Shown here piece by piece: positions 44,267 to 53,995 of a stretch of DNA of 64,000 bases. Each line of letters opens with the position of its first letter. Position 1 is the first letter of the stretch. Location of the stretch: positions 992,001 to 1,056,000 of the forward strand of contig JADKFU010000004.1 in the NCBI GenBank assembly GCA_016717285.1, written 5' to 3'. The notes below the pieces were generated by a model. The model had not been told where the DNA came from and did no database searches. It saw only the letters and a program-made list of their open reading frames with translations. Source of the DNA: Chitinophagaceae bacterium (GTDB lineage: Bacteria > Bacteroidota > Bacteroidia > Chitinophagales > UBA10324). A program made the position numbers and the translations under genes.

Positions 44267-44905
44267 CTATTTCCTGCTCTTCGTCATCAACTCAAATCGT
44301 GAATGAACCTGGAGCAGCTCATAAATATTTTTCACGTGATAACGAACCGTTTCAATAGAAATAAAAAGTTTTTCAGCAATCAGTTTATAGCTCATGCCTT
44401 GCTGAATGCATTGTAATATCTCGCGCTGCCGATCATTTAGTTGCGCTTCCTTTTTATCGGGTGGGCTTTTAACACCTTTACGAAACAACTGCAGTGTTTT
44501 AGCTGCAATCACCGGCGTCATAGGTGCACCACCGAGGTGCACTTCTTCGATAGCTTCAAGTATTTTTGAAGGGGGTGTTTTTTTCAAAATGTAACCGCTG
44601 GCGCCGGCCTGTATCGCCTCGAATATTTTATCATCATCTTCGAACACTGTTTGCATCACAATACGTGCTCCGGGAAAATTTTTAATGATTATGCCAACCG
44701 CTTCTATGCCATTTATGCCCGGCATATCAATATCCATCAGTATTACATCGGGTTCGCTTCGCCTGATTTTGAAAACAAGGTCATTCGCATCACCGTATGC
44801 ACCTGCGCAGGTGAATCCGGGCATGCCATTTATCAGTTGAAAATAACTGTCACGAAGGAGATAATTATCTTCAAATAGTACAACTTTGATATCTTTTTCC
44901 ATCAC
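44267..44905 (-). CDS. LuxR/NarL-family response regulator
   Basis: The 212-residue protein has a receiver domain with acidic pocket (LFEDN), phosphorylation Asp 58 (VILMDIDMPG) and the conserved Lys in GYILKKTPPS. A LuxR helix-turn-helix follows (LNDRQREILQCIQQGMSYKL...FISIETVRYHVKNI). The kinase gene at 45140-48220 lies upstream on the same strand, with 234 bases between. A dyad (44939-44956) lies 34-51 bases before its start. It has an intact acceptor, so it is expected to act as a regulated DNA-binding dimer. Its targets are plausibly the two exported protein genes downstream. A paralogous regulator is at 57.2 kb. Confidence 0.92.
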   Translation of the reverse strand: MMEKDIKVVLFEDNYLLRDSYFQLINGMPGFTCAGAYGDANDLVFKIRRSEPDVILMDIDMPGINGIEAVGIIIKNFPGARIVMQTVFEDDDKIFEAIQAGASGYILKKTPPSKILEAIEEVHLGGAPMTPVIAAKTLQLFRKGVKSPPDKKEAQLNDRQREILQCIQQGMSYKLIAEKLFISIETVRYHVKNIYELLQVHSRFELMTKSRK

Positions 44906-44938
44906 ACGGTAAATGTCAATTTAAAGTTAGATTCTTTT

Positions 44939-44956
44939 ACTACATGATCGGGTAGT
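44939..44956 (-). promoter_or_regulatory. Dyad ACTACATGATCGGGTAGT upstream of the regulator gene
   Basis: A perfect ACTAC-N8-GTAGT dyad, 34-51 bases upstream of the regulator start. On the minus strand TAACTTTA lies between it and the gene, close to TAnnTTTG. The same half sites appear at both exported genes downstream. The position suggests autoregulation. Confidence 0.6.
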
Positions 44957-45139
44957 TATGAAAAATTACTTCACTTGTAGAAGTTATTTTTTTAGAAACG
45001 CAACAGTCCTGTTTAATGTCGATTTGCAAAGTTTTCAGAATGGTTAACTGTTAAAAGCAACCATAGCGTATCGAAGTAAGAAAGCGAATTTATAAACGCC
45101 CTCGTTTCAATTATGAATGAGGCCGGACATGGAAAGGTT

Positions 45140-48100
45140 TCATTTTAATGCCATGCTAAAATGAATACGTGTGCCTTTTCCTACCCAGCTTGTGATGGTT
45201 AATTTTGCTTTGATTTCTTCTGCTCGTACTTTCATATTTTTTAATCCATTGCCTCCGGATTGCTTTATTATTATTGTTTCCGGTTCCATGGAGGTCTCGA
45301 ATCCTTTGCCGTTATCTGTTATGATCATGATCAGATGGCTGTTTTCCAATGCAACACTTACGTTTACATTTTTGCAAATTGAATATTTATAAATGTTGTT
45401 GATTGCTTCCTTATAAATAAGATAAAAATTTTTGCGCTGCTCCATAGTGAGTTTTATTTTTTTAACACGTTCATCGGTATCAAATTGAAGCAGGATATTT
45501 TGTCCTGAAAGCAGCTCACCGGCAAAATATCTCATTCGTTTCAGTATATTTTCAAAATTGTCGTTCTTAGGATTTACCGTCCATACAATGTCATTCATAA
45601 TATCAATCATCTCGCGGGAAGCATCGCCCATTTTTTCCAATATATTTTTAGCGTTACCGGTATTGATATTCATTTGCTGATAAGCAATCTCACTATATAC
45701 TGAAATACTATTGAGTGTTGAACCAATATCGTCATGAAGGTCTGCGGAAATTCTCTTCCGTATATTTTGCATGGATGTCCGGTTGCGTTTCCTGATCATT
45801 GCATAAGAAAAGACGATGGCCCCAATTATGATAAAATATATTAATAAAAACCACCAGTTTAAATAAAATGGAAGAAGTATTTCGATTGCAATCTGAGTGA
45901 CCGGAGCATCTTCTATAGATGAAGAAATGGCGCGCACTTCAAATACATAGTGACCACTTTTTAATCCTGAATAAGTTACTTCATTATTAGGGGATGGAAA
46001 CCGCCAGTCCTGATCTGCGCCACGCAGCCGGTATGAATACGAGAATGAGTGAGCCTGAAAATAGGAAGGGCATGCAAAATCAATTGAAAAATAATTCTTA
46101 CTGTTAGCAATTTCAACAGGGAGACGATGCTCCATTAAGGAATCAATATTAATTTGCTGATTCTGCACGCGGAATCTGGTGATCTTCACAAACCGGCGTG
46201 GTGGCGTTTGCAAAACTCTTGTTGGATCAATGCAAAGAAATCCAAAACTATTGCCAATCAATAGGCGGTTGCCATCCTGGTAAAATGGTGAATTGTATGA
46301 ATTATCTGCAATACCATCGGCTTCCGTGTAGTGTATAATTTCATGGGAATAAAGATCAAATTGACAGAGTCCGCTATAAGATGCAACCCATAGTTTATTC
46401 CTTAATGGTTCAGACACACCAACTATGAATGCATCAAACAAGCCGTTTACTGGAACCAACCGGCTAAATTTTTCAGATTGAAGATTGAAAAGATAGACGC
46501 CGTTGTTTGCAGTACCTACGGAAAGGTTGTTATTATCAAAACGGCTCACACAAAGTACTGCACTGTCAGCATTCACATCACCCTGCATCTGATCGTATGG
46601 AATAAAATATTTTATTGATTTCTTTTCCGGAATGAAATGAACAAGCCCTTTACTTTCGGAAGTAATCCAAATGCTATTCGCATTCTCAATTAACATATCA
46701 TCCGATAAATGAGGAACGATTCCAGCAGATTGGAAAAGCGAATCATAGGAGAAAAAATTCTGAAGACGCTCACTCCAAATACAAAAAGATCCTCTTCTCA
46801 TTCCTATCAGTATATTTCCCTGATCGTCCTTTTTCATTACAATTGGAGAGAAGTGTTTGAATATTTCCGGTTGTGAGTTGGAAAACCGTTCAGTAGCAGG
46901 GTCATAAATAGAAAGATGGGAAGCTCTTCCTCCAATCCATATCCTTCCATGCGAGTCTTCCAACAATGATAAAAACTGATCGTATTCAGCATAGGGAGAC
47001 TGCTGATCAATTAAATTACGTCCACTTTTGTAAACCTTTAGAATATTAAATAATGAATCACATTTCACCACACCGCCATCACTGGTTGCAATCCAATATT
47101 CACCTTGAGTCGACTTAAGGAATTTCAGCGGTGCCGTTTTTGGAAAGGAATGAGGATTCAATGCATCGTGTGTATGATTTGTAAACATTGTTTGCGCAGG
47201 ATTGAAGCAAGAAACCCCCTGATCAGAAGTGAGCCAGATATTTCCTTCGTGGTCCTCCCGTATCGTATTTATAGATGTGTTGTACTGCACCGACATTGGA
47301 TTGCTCGGCGAATATCGATTAGAAGTAAATTTGCTCTTTTTGCCATCATAAGTAAGTAAACCACCATGTTCTGTAGCGATTCGGAAATTTCCAAGCATGT
47401 CTTCATGAAAATCATGGAAGAAAATATTTACCCCATTCTTCAATCCAATCTGCTCCATTATTTTCTTTTGATCAAATGATTTGAAGTTACGCGTTTGAGG
47501 GTCGAAACAAAAAAGGCCCATACTGTAGGTGGAAATCCAAAGACTTCCAGAACGGGTAGAATAAATACAATCCACATGCCCGCCAATGGGAATATAATAG
47601 CGATCGTTTTTTTTGTTGCATGGGAAAAGGACTTTTGTAGTAAGATCATAGGCATACATTCCTGTGCTCATTCCCAACCAGACAATGGGAAGCTGCCGAT
47701 CAAATATTGAAATGGCAATGTCGAATTTTTCTGAAGAAGGTAGAACCCCTTCGCAGATAAATTTTTGAAGCCGATAATCATAACGATATAATCCCCGGGA
47801 ACCTGTTGCCCATACTTCGCCCTTTGGAGATAGCAAAATGCTGATGATGCTGTCAGCACCGGATTCTATGGTAGTGAACTTTTTTCTGTAACGGTCAAGT
47901 CTTAAAATGGAAACGGGTGAAGTAGTAACCCAAACATTATCGTTGCTATCGATCAATACTCCACCTACCAAGTTAGAAGCAATAGAAGAAGGATCAGCAG
48001 GATCATGACGATAGGTAATAAAGTTTTTACCATCGTAACGCTGAAGGCCATTATTCGTGGCAAACCAAATAAATCCCGAAGAGTCTTGGGCCATTGCCCA

Positions 48101-48220
48101 TACCTGGTTGTTTGCGAGGCCATCCGCAGTGCTGAGGTGATGGAAGCAAAGATCTTGTGAAGCTGACATATTAATACGACAAACGAAAATCAATAGCAAG
48201 GGTAAGTAGCCGTTGATCAT
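45140..48220 (-). CDS. Sensor histidine kinase with regulator-propeller and Y_Y_Y domains
   Basis: From the ATG at 48220 (MINGYLPLLLIFVCRINMSA) the protein has 1026 residues with a signal peptide; a longer reading from 48283 is less likely. The periplasmic part is a set of propeller blades (WAMAQDSSGFIWFATNNGLQ, IREDHEGNIWLTSDQGVSCF) and a Y_Y_Y domain (SYRLRGADQDWRFPSPNNEV). After a membrane helix comes HisKA_3 (ISADLHDDIGSTLNSISVYS, His near 829) and an ATPase domain (DNGKGFETS, GGNGLKNMK). It is a classical, not hybrid, kinase; its partner is probably the regulator at 44.3 kb. A paralogue lies at 54.0 kb in mirror orientation. Confidence 0.92.
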   Translation of the reverse strand: MINGYLPLLLIFVCRINMSASQDLCFHHLSTADGLANNQVWAMAQDSSGFIWFATNNGLQRYDGKNFITYRHDPADPSSIASNLVGGVLIDSNDNVWVTTSPVSILRLDRYRKKFTTIESGADSIISILLSPKGEVWATGSRGLYRYDYRLQKFICEGVLPSSEKFDIAISIFDRQLPIVWLGMSTGMYAYDLTTKVLFPCNKKNDRYYIPIGGHVDCIYSTRSGSLWISTYSMGLFCFDPQTRNFKSFDQKKIMEQIGLKNGVNIFFHDFHEDMLGNFRIATEHGGLLTYDGKKSKFTSNRYSPSNPMSVQYNTSINTIREDHEGNIWLTSDQGVSCFNPAQTMFTNHTHDALNPHSFPKTAPLKFLKSTQGEYWIATSDGGVVKCDSLFNILKVYKSGRNLIDQQSPYAEYDQFLSLLEDSHGRIWIGGRASHLSIYDPATERFSNSQPEIFKHFSPIVMKKDDQGNILIGMRRGSFCIWSERLQNFFSYDSLFQSAGIVPHLSDDMLIENANSIWITSESKGLVHFIPEKKSIKYFIPYDQMQGDVNADSAVLCVSRFDNNNLSVGTANNGVYLFNLQSEKFSRLVPVNGLFDAFIVGVSEPLRNKLWVASYSGLCQFDLYSHEIIHYTEADGIADNSYNSPFYQDGNRLLIGNSFGFLCIDPTRVLQTPPRRFVKITRFRVQNQQINIDSLMEHRLPVEIANSKNYFSIDFACPSYFQAHSFSYSYRLRGADQDWRFPSPNNEVTYSGLKSGHYVFEVRAISSSIEDAPVTQIAIEILLPFYLNWWFLLIYFIIIGAIVFSYAMIRKRNRTSMQNIRKRISADLHDDIGSTLNSISVYSEIAYQQMNINTGNAKNILEKMGDASREMIDIMNDIVWTVNPKNDNFENILKRMRYFAGELLSGQNILLQFDTDERVKKIKLTMEQRKNFYLIYKEAINNIYKYSICKNVNVSVALENSHLIMIITDNGKGFETSMEPETIIIKQSGGNGLKNMKVRAEEIKAKLTITSWVGKGTRIHFSMALK

Positions 48221-48452
48221 TAGTCGTATAAATTGAATTTTTAAATAATGCACTTTGCAAGATAGGAGAAAGGAAAATATCACCGGAGTTAGCGATCACA
48301 GGCATGAAATAGAGTATATTGAAATGTGAAAGCGGCAAAACAACCTTCAGTATTCACAATAAAGAATGAACTAAGCACTTTGAAACATATTAGATATTCT
48401 TCTGTGTATAAAAGGCTAATGAACATTAAGGATTAAAAAGGAGTGTAAGGGC

Positions 48453-48485
48453 AAAAAAAAATCCCGACTTGTGCCGGGATTTTTT
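48453..48485 (-). terminator. Rho-independent terminator after sat
   Basis: AAATCCCG and CGGGATTT form an 8-bp stem around ACTTGTGC, with T runs on both strands. It lies 34 bases after the stop of sat. A second small hairpin, AGCGACAT/ATGTCGCT (48486-48503), lies next to it. Confidence 0.8.
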
Positions 48486-48518
48486 AGCGACATAAATGTC
48501 GCTGTACATTTTTGTTTT

Positions 48519-49685
48519 TTATGCAGTAACACCAGCTTTCGCGGTAGCCCACTCAATAAGAATGTCCGCCACTTCAGCGCGGGAGAATTCTGCCGGTGGG
48601 CGTTCCCCGTTCGACAGCATCTCGCGCACCTTCGTTCCACTCAATGAAACCTGTGTTGCATTTTTAGGAGCAGTTTTACTTGAAGCCATACCTTCCGTTT
48701 CTTTACAGAAGAAAGTATTCTCGAACTTCAGAATGGTCATGCCAGTACGTTCAGCTACGCTGTCCATCATTTCCTGTGCTTCGTAAGTTCCATAGTATGT
48801 TCCTACACCTGCATGGTCACGACCGACAATCATGTGTGTGCAGCCATAATTCTTGCGGATCATGGTATGATTGATTGCTTCACGTGGTCCGGCATAACGC
48901 ATAGCAGTTGGCAATGCACTTACCATTGTATTGTCAGGATTAAAATATCCGTTGATCAATGCTTCGTAGCAACGCATGCGGATAGGAGCGGGAATATCAT
49001 CTGGTTTTGTTTCACCAACGATAGGATGAATCAAAGCGCCATCCACAATTTCCTGTGCACATTTAATAAGGTATTCATGTGCGCGGTGAATCGGATTTCT
49101 TGTTTGGAAAGCCACCACTGTTTTCCAGTTGCGTCTTTCAAATTCAGCCCGTGTTTCTGAAGGATCCATGAAATATTTATCATCGATCTGATCGTGACGG
49201 GTCGGGCGGGTGATCATTTCAAGTGGTCCGGCAATGAATTTGTTTCCACCACTCAATACTGCTTTAACACCGGGATGTTTGTCTTCCGTGGTTTTAAAAC
49301 ATTTTTGGGTAAGATTCATTAAATCCAATTCAAACTTTTCTTCCACCTTCATTATAGCCAGCACATTGCCTGAGCTTTTTTCTATCAATGCAATCTCTGC
49401 ACCGATGTTGATGTTGTCGTGCTGATCACCTGAAGGCAATAAAATGGGTATACCCCAAAGCAATCCATTGCTCAATGTCATCTTTTCAATAGTACCTTCT
49501 GCATCTGCTTTGTTCATAAAACCTGTGAGCGGGCTGAATGCGCCATTGGCAATCATTTCAATATCCGCTGCATAACGGTCTTCAATTACCAATTGAAAAA
49601 GTGATTTTGCCTTATTTTCTAATTCTGTTTTGCGGGCGCCGGTTGCAATTCGGTTTACGAGCACTCCACCATGTGGTTGATTCAT
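48519..49685 (-). CDS. sat: Sulfate adenylyltransferase (ATP sulfurylase)
   Basis: The 388-residue protein has the homo-oligomeric ATP sulfurylase motifs: the QTRNPIHRAHEYL nucleotide-binding segment, GRDHAGVG, and GTKVREMLSNGERPPAEFSR near the C-terminus. It makes adenosine 5'-phosphosulfate from ATP and sulfate. It is followed upstream in transcription by cysC (49721-50329) on the same strand, with 35 bases between. No PAPS reductase or sulfite reductase genes are in the window, so the end use (assimilation or sulfation of lipids or glycans) is not settled here. Confidence 0.95.
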   Translation of the reverse strand: MNQPHGGVLVNRIATGARKTELENKAKSLFQLVIEDRYAADIEMIANGAFSPLTGFMNKADAEGTIEKMTLSNGLLWGIPILLPSGDQHDNINIGAEIALIEKSSGNVLAIMKVEEKFELDLMNLTQKCFKTTEDKHPGVKAVLSGGNKFIAGPLEMITRPTRHDQIDDKYFMDPSETRAEFERRNWKTVVAFQTRNPIHRAHEYLIKCAQEIVDGALIHPIVGETKPDDIPAPIRMRCYEALINGYFNPDNTMVSALPTAMRYAGPREAINHTMIRKNYGCTHMIVGRDHAGVGTYYGTYEAQEMMDSVAERTGMTILKFENTFFCKETEGMASSKTAPKNATQVSLSGTKVREMLSNGERPPAEFSRAEVADILIEWATAKAGVTA

Positions 49686-49720
49686 TACTGTATTGGATTT
49701 TAATTGTTAAAATGAGTGGG

Positions 49721-50329
49721 TTATTCAACTGTTATGTAATTCTTTTCCTTCAACCATGCTATTACCTCGTCAGCACAATCATCTACTGTCCGGCCTGCAG
49801 AAAGGATTTCAATCTCTGGTTTTTCAGGCGCTTCATAGGGGGAATCAATTCCTGTAAAAAATTTGATTTCGCCGGCACGCGCCTTTTTATAAAGTCCTTT
49901 AGGATCACGTTCTTCGCAAACATCAAGCGGTGTATTCACAAAAACTTCAATGAATTCACCTTCTTTCATAATGCTGCGCGCCATTTCACGATCGCTGCGG
50001 AAAGGAGATATGAAAGCCGTACCTACAATTACACCTGCGTCAACAAATAATTTAGACACTTCTCCAATCCGGCGGATATTTTCTTTGCGATCATCGTCGC
50101 TGAATGTAAGTCCTTTGTTCAGGCCCATACGCACATTATCGCCATCAAGTATATAGGTATGCAAACCCATATCGAACATCTTTTCTTCTACCTTATTGGC
50201 AATGGTCGATTTTCCTGAACCTGAAAGGCCTGTGTACCATAGGATGCAGGATTTGTGACCCTTGAGAGCCTGACGGTTTTCTTTGGTAATGGTGTGGCCG
50301 TGGGGAATAATGTACTTTACTTCTGCCAT
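49721..50329 (-). CDS. cysC: Adenylylsulfate kinase
   Basis: The 202-residue protein has the Walker A motif GLSGSGKSTIANKVEEKM, the APS-binding pattern DGDNVRMGLNKGLTFSDDDR and ENIRRIGEVSKLFVDAGVIV. It phosphorylates adenosine phosphosulfate to PAPS. It is the first gene of the minus-strand pair with sat. Length and motifs are complete. A sulfate-type permease is divergent from it. Confidence 0.95.
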   Translation of the reverse strand: MAEVKYIIPHGHTITKENRQALKGHKSCILWYTGLSGSGKSTIANKVEEKMFDMGLHTYILDGDNVRMGLNKGLTFSDDDRKENIRRIGEVSKLFVDAGVIVGTAFISPFRSDREMARSIMKEGEFIEVFVNTPLDVCEERDPKGLYKKARAGEIKFFTGIDSPYEAPEKPEIEILSAGRTVDDCADEVIAWLKEKNYITVE

Positions 50330-50791
50330 GGTTTATGGGTTGATTTAATGAGGGTTAAAAAAAATGAAGGCGCAAAGATAGTAAAACGGGTTTGAATACG
50401 GTACGAAAACTTATAAGTTTCGTATGATCGAAGCCTGTCATTTGAAGGAGATGAAAATTGTTTTTTAAAATTTATTTGATTTTGGCGGTCATTCCTTCTA
50501 TTGCATGGTCTGCCTTTCTCTGTAATCCTTAAACCGCGGGGCAATATTCGCTAAAGTTCTATTAAGTAGGTAGAATTTAAAGATTTATTTTTCAGAAAGC
50601 ATCGCCGCCTGTCGGATTGTGGATACTATATTGATTATCAATAGTTTAAGTGTCATGTTTTCTTATCAAAATTGGAAAAACCTGACTTTTTTTGAAAGGA
50701 ATTTTATAATTCTACTAGTTCTGTAGTACTACTAATATAATAGAATATATAGATTAGCGCTTTGTTTTGTTAACCAAGCCCTTTAACACTT
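50330..50791. promoter_or_regulatory. 462-base divergent promoter region between cysC and the SLC13-type permease
   Basis: No gene is supported here. A perfect 10-bp palindrome, GTAGTACTAC (50723-50732), lies about 60 bases before the permease start, within an AT-rich stretch. It is a candidate operator for a regulator that sees sulfur status. No clear riboswitch fold was recognised. Confidence 0.45.
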
Positions 50792-52552
50792 ATGGAAATA
50801 ACACTGGTACTCTCTCTGCTTCTGATTGCCGTTATTCTCTTTTCATTGGAGAAAATCTCTGTCGACATAGTTACCTGCATGCTGCTGGTGGTGCTCGTTT
50901 TAAGCGGGATACTTACCACCAAGGAAGCTTTTGCCGGATTCAGCAGCGATTTCATGCTGATATTGGCGTCCATCTTCGTCATCACCACCGCTATTCAGGA
51001 AAACGGGGTGCTGGACAGTGTTGCCAACTACATGTTGAAAATGGCAAAATCAAATCCCAACCGGATATTGCTTTACCTGATTTCGCTTACCGGAGTTATA
51101 TCCGCCTTTATGAACAATACCACGGCCACAGCCCTGATGATTAATCCCGTAGTCAGTATTTCGCGAAAGGCCGGTTTCAGTCCTTCTAAATTTCTGATGC
51201 CCGTGGCTTTTGCTTCCATCATTGGCGGCACCTGCACCCTCATCGGAACTTCCACCAATGTGGCGGTGAGCGGCTATCTGAAAAACATAAACATGGAACC
51301 GATCAGCATGTTTGAATTCTCGGCGGTTGGTGCGATATTGCTGGTAGTCACCATCCTTTATATGATGACCATCGGAAAGCGGTTATTGCCAAACCGGGAG
51401 ATTCATGACCTTCAGGAAGATTATCAGTTAAGAGACTATCTGAGCGAATTGGTAATTATGCCAGGCTCACCGCTTATAGGTCAACCAGCCAGCAAATCGT
51501 CACTTGCCCAATCAGGATTTTCTGTGCTGGGAATTGTGAGGGGCAAAGAGAAATTTCATCCGGGAAATTTTGCGACTCTTGAAAAAGGGGATGTATTATT
51601 GGTGGAAGGTAAAGCGGATAACCTGATCAGGATAAAAAATACAATCGGTCTGGAGCTTCTTCCGGATACGAAAGATTTTTACAAAAGCGGAGAAGACCTG
51701 AGATTGCTGGAAGTGTTGATACCTCCACGTTCTGAATTTGTTGGAGCACATATAAAAGAAACAGATCTGCGACAGAAGTATGGAATCGTACCTATCGCCA
51801 TTCACCGTTCAGGCGAAAACCTTTTTGAACAGATTGATGATATTAAACTTGAAATCGGGGACTTACTCCTCGTGCAAGGCTCAAGACACAGGATGAATGG
51901 CTTTTCCGGTGATCACAACCTGATTACACTGGTTGAACATAAACCCAATCTGAAAAAACGCAGGCGGGGAATGCTTACACTCGGGTTCTTTCTTGCCGCC
52001 ATACTGGTAGGTTCATTTGAATTGATGCCGTTGTCTATTGCATTTTTGATCGCTGCTATTTTAACAGTGTTCTTCAAAGGAATCAACCTGCAGAAAGCCT
52101 ATGAAAATATTGACTGGCGGCTGCTGATACTCATTGCCGGCATGAGCGCCTTCGGAACAGCCATGACAAAAACAGGCACTGATAAATTTCTTGCAGAAGG
52201 TATTGTGGGTATTTTCAACTCACTTGGTACTATGGGAATTTTAGGCGGCTTTATGGTACTCACCGTTTTGTTGACGCAACCCATGTCGAATGCTGCTGCG
52301 GCATTGGTGGTATTGCCGGTAGCGCTGGAAACAGCAAATGCCTTGGGTGCCAATCCGCGCACATTCGCTATAACGGTTATGCTGGCGGCCTCCATTTCCC
52401 TTATTACCCCTTTTGAGCCTTCCTGCATACTTGTTTATGGCCCCGGGAAATATAAATTTGGAGATTTTATGAAGGTGGGCGGAGTGCTCACATTTATACT
52501 GATGGCTATACTACTGGTTTTGATACCAGTCTTTTGGCCATTGGAAATGTAG
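50792..52552 (+). CDS. SLC13-family anion permease with TrkA_C (RCK_C) domains
   Basis: The 586-residue membrane protein has two helix bundles. Between them lie two RCK_C domains (YQLRDYLSELVIMPGSPLIG...EKGDVLLVEGKADNLIRIKN and DLRLLEVLIPPRSEFVGAHI...IGDLLLVQGS). Family motifs such as GTCTLIGTSTNVAVSG and LTQPMSNAAAALVVLPVALE are present. Related permeases import sulfate in algae and bacteria. It is divergent from cysC and sat, which supports sulfate as the substrate, though this is inference. It ends next to a shared hairpin. Confidence 0.87.
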   Translation: MEITLVLSLLLIAVILFSLEKISVDIVTCMLLVVLVLSGILTTKEAFAGFSSDFMLILASIFVITTAIQENGVLDSVANYMLKMAKSNPNRILLYLISLTGVISAFMNNTTATALMINPVVSISRKAGFSPSKFLMPVAFASIIGGTCTLIGTSTNVAVSGYLKNINMEPISMFEFSAVGAILLVVTILYMMTIGKRLLPNREIHDLQEDYQLRDYLSELVIMPGSPLIGQPASKSSLAQSGFSVLGIVRGKEKFHPGNFATLEKGDVLLVEGKADNLIRIKNTIGLELLPDTKDFYKSGEDLRLLEVLIPPRSEFVGAHIKETDLRQKYGIVPIAIHRSGENLFEQIDDIKLEIGDLLLVQGSRHRMNGFSGDHNLITLVEHKPNLKKRRRGMLTLGFFLAAILVGSFELMPLSIAFLIAAILTVFFKGINLQKAYENIDWRLLILIAGMSAFGTAMTKTGTDKFLAEGIVGIFNSLGTMGILGGFMVLTVLLTQPMSNAAAALVVLPVALETANALGANPRTFAITVMLAASISLITPFEPSCILVYGPGKYKFGDFMKVGGVLTFILMAILLVLIPVFWPLEM

Positions 52553-52571
52553 ATTAAAAGGATACGGATTC

Positions 52572-52615
52572 AAATTTCGGCTGCCTGAACTAAGTAATCA
52601 GGCAGCCGGAAATTT
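52572..52615. terminator. Bidirectional terminator between permease and M20 gene
   Basis: GGCTGCCTGA and TCAGGCAGCC form a 10-bp stem extended by AAATTT/AAATTT with one bulged G. A T run follows on the plus strand. It lies between two convergent genes. Confidence 0.8.
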
Positions 52616-52630
52616 TTATAGTCTGTTGTA

Positions 52631-53821
52631 TTATTGCATCAGCAACTGCAACGCCATCCAGGCCATCAATCCCGCAGAAATTTCAAGGGCATCTTCATCA
52701 ATAGTAAAGGTGGCAGTATGAACGGGCGAAACGATATTTTTCGCTGGATTGCCCGTCCCGATTCTATAAAAACACGCGGGAACTTTTTGGGAATAAAATG
52801 CAAAATCCTCCGAGGCCATCCAGATGCCGAGTGCCATCACGTTATCTTCTCCAAGATATTCGGTTGCTGCAATGATGGAAGTTTTAGTTACTTCTTCATT
52901 GTTGATGAGACAAGGGTAGCCAATCCTGATTTCCAGTTCAATTTCAATTCCTGAATTTTTAGAATAAAGAGCGATCGTATTCCTTATGCGATTGTGCGAT
53001 TCAAATCTCCACTCTTCATCCATCGTCCTGAATGTTCCTTCGATTTTCACTTCATCAGGAATCACATTAGTTGCTCCGGGGCCGGTGATTTTGCCAAAGG
53101 CCAGCACCGTTGGAATAACTTCATTCGCAAATTCTTTGGAAAGATCTTCCAGCAAAATCAACAGCCTTGCCGCCGGATACAAAGGATTGATCACACCGGA
53201 TGGCACCGCAGCATGGCCGCCTTTTCCCTTCACCGAAATATAGATTTCATCGCTGGAAGCCATGTATTTTCCCGCAAAAAATCCGGCTTTTCCAACCGGT
53301 AATTGGGTAAAAACATGCTGCGCGAGAATGACTTCAGGAATAGGTTGTTCCAGCACACCGTCTTTGATCATGAGTGACGCACCTCCGGGTAATTTTTCTT
53401 CTCCGGGCTGAAAAATAAGCTTGATGGTTCCTTCAAATTCATCTCTCAGATCAGCAAGTATTTTTGCAGTTCCCAGCAAGGAAGAAGAATGTACATCATG
53501 TCCGCAGGCATGCATCACGCCAATATTTTGAGACCGGTAATCGACATCATTTTTTTCAGTAATCGGCAATGCATCCATATCAGCGCGCAATGCAATCACT
53601 TTCTTACCAGGATTTTTGCCTTTGATCAATGCAACAATACCGGTTCCGGCAATGCCTTTTACATGCTCAATATTCCATGCAGTGAGCTTGGAAGAAATAT
53701 AGGCAGAAGTTTCTTTTTCCTGGAACGACAATTCAGGATGCGCATGAAGATGGCGCCTGATAGCAATCACTTCCTGCTTCAGATCTTTTGAAAGTTGTTT
53801 TATCAGTTCAAGGGTGATCAT
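52631..53821 (-). CDS. M20-family amidohydrolase
   Basis: From the ATG at 53821 (MITLELIKQLSKDLKQEVIA) the protein has 396 residues and matches M20 amidohydrolases such as N-acyl-amino-acid hydrolases. It shows IRRHLHAHPELSFQEKETS, the metal motif MHACGHDVHSSSLLGTAKIL, IFQPGEEKLPGG with the acid residue, and the central dimerisation domain VKGKGGHAAVPSGVINPLYP. Substrates could be N-acetyl or indole-acetyl amino acids; none can be chosen. It lies between the permease and the second sensor kinase but is on the other strand, with no operon link visible. Confidence 0.92.
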   Translation of the reverse strand: MITLELIKQLSKDLKQEVIAIRRHLHAHPELSFQEKETSAYISSKLTAWNIEHVKGIAGTGIVALIKGKNPGKKVIALRADMDALPITEKNDVDYRSQNIGVMHACGHDVHSSSLLGTAKILADLRDEFEGTIKLIFQPGEEKLPGGASLMIKDGVLEQPIPEVILAQHVFTQLPVGKAGFFAGKYMASSDEIYISVKGKGGHAAVPSGVINPLYPAARLLILLEDLSKEFANEVIPTVLAFGKITGPGATNVIPDEVKIEGTFRTMDEEWRFESHNRIRNTIALYSKNSGIEIELEIRIGYPCLINNEEVTKTSIIAATEYLGEDNVMALGIWMASEDFAFYSQKVPACFYRIGTGNPAKNIVSPVHTATFTIDEDALEISAGLMAWMALQLLMQ

Positions 53822-53995
53822 GCCATAATTTAAGGAATGCAAAGTTGCCAATATTTTCCGGGAAGGGAATGGATAGTTGTTGGTTCATTTGATATTATCA
53901 GCGTTCTGTTCTACCTTTTGAACGGGTAAAACTTTCATTCACTGTACCGCTGTTCTTCATATTGTTTCTTTCTGATTATCGTACTTCAGTCCGGC

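Noticed and set aside
53912..53928. TACC-N9-GGTA upstream of the second sensor kinase as another regulator site
   Set aside because: The spacer is one base longer than in the other dyads and the arms are only four bases, so chance is likely.
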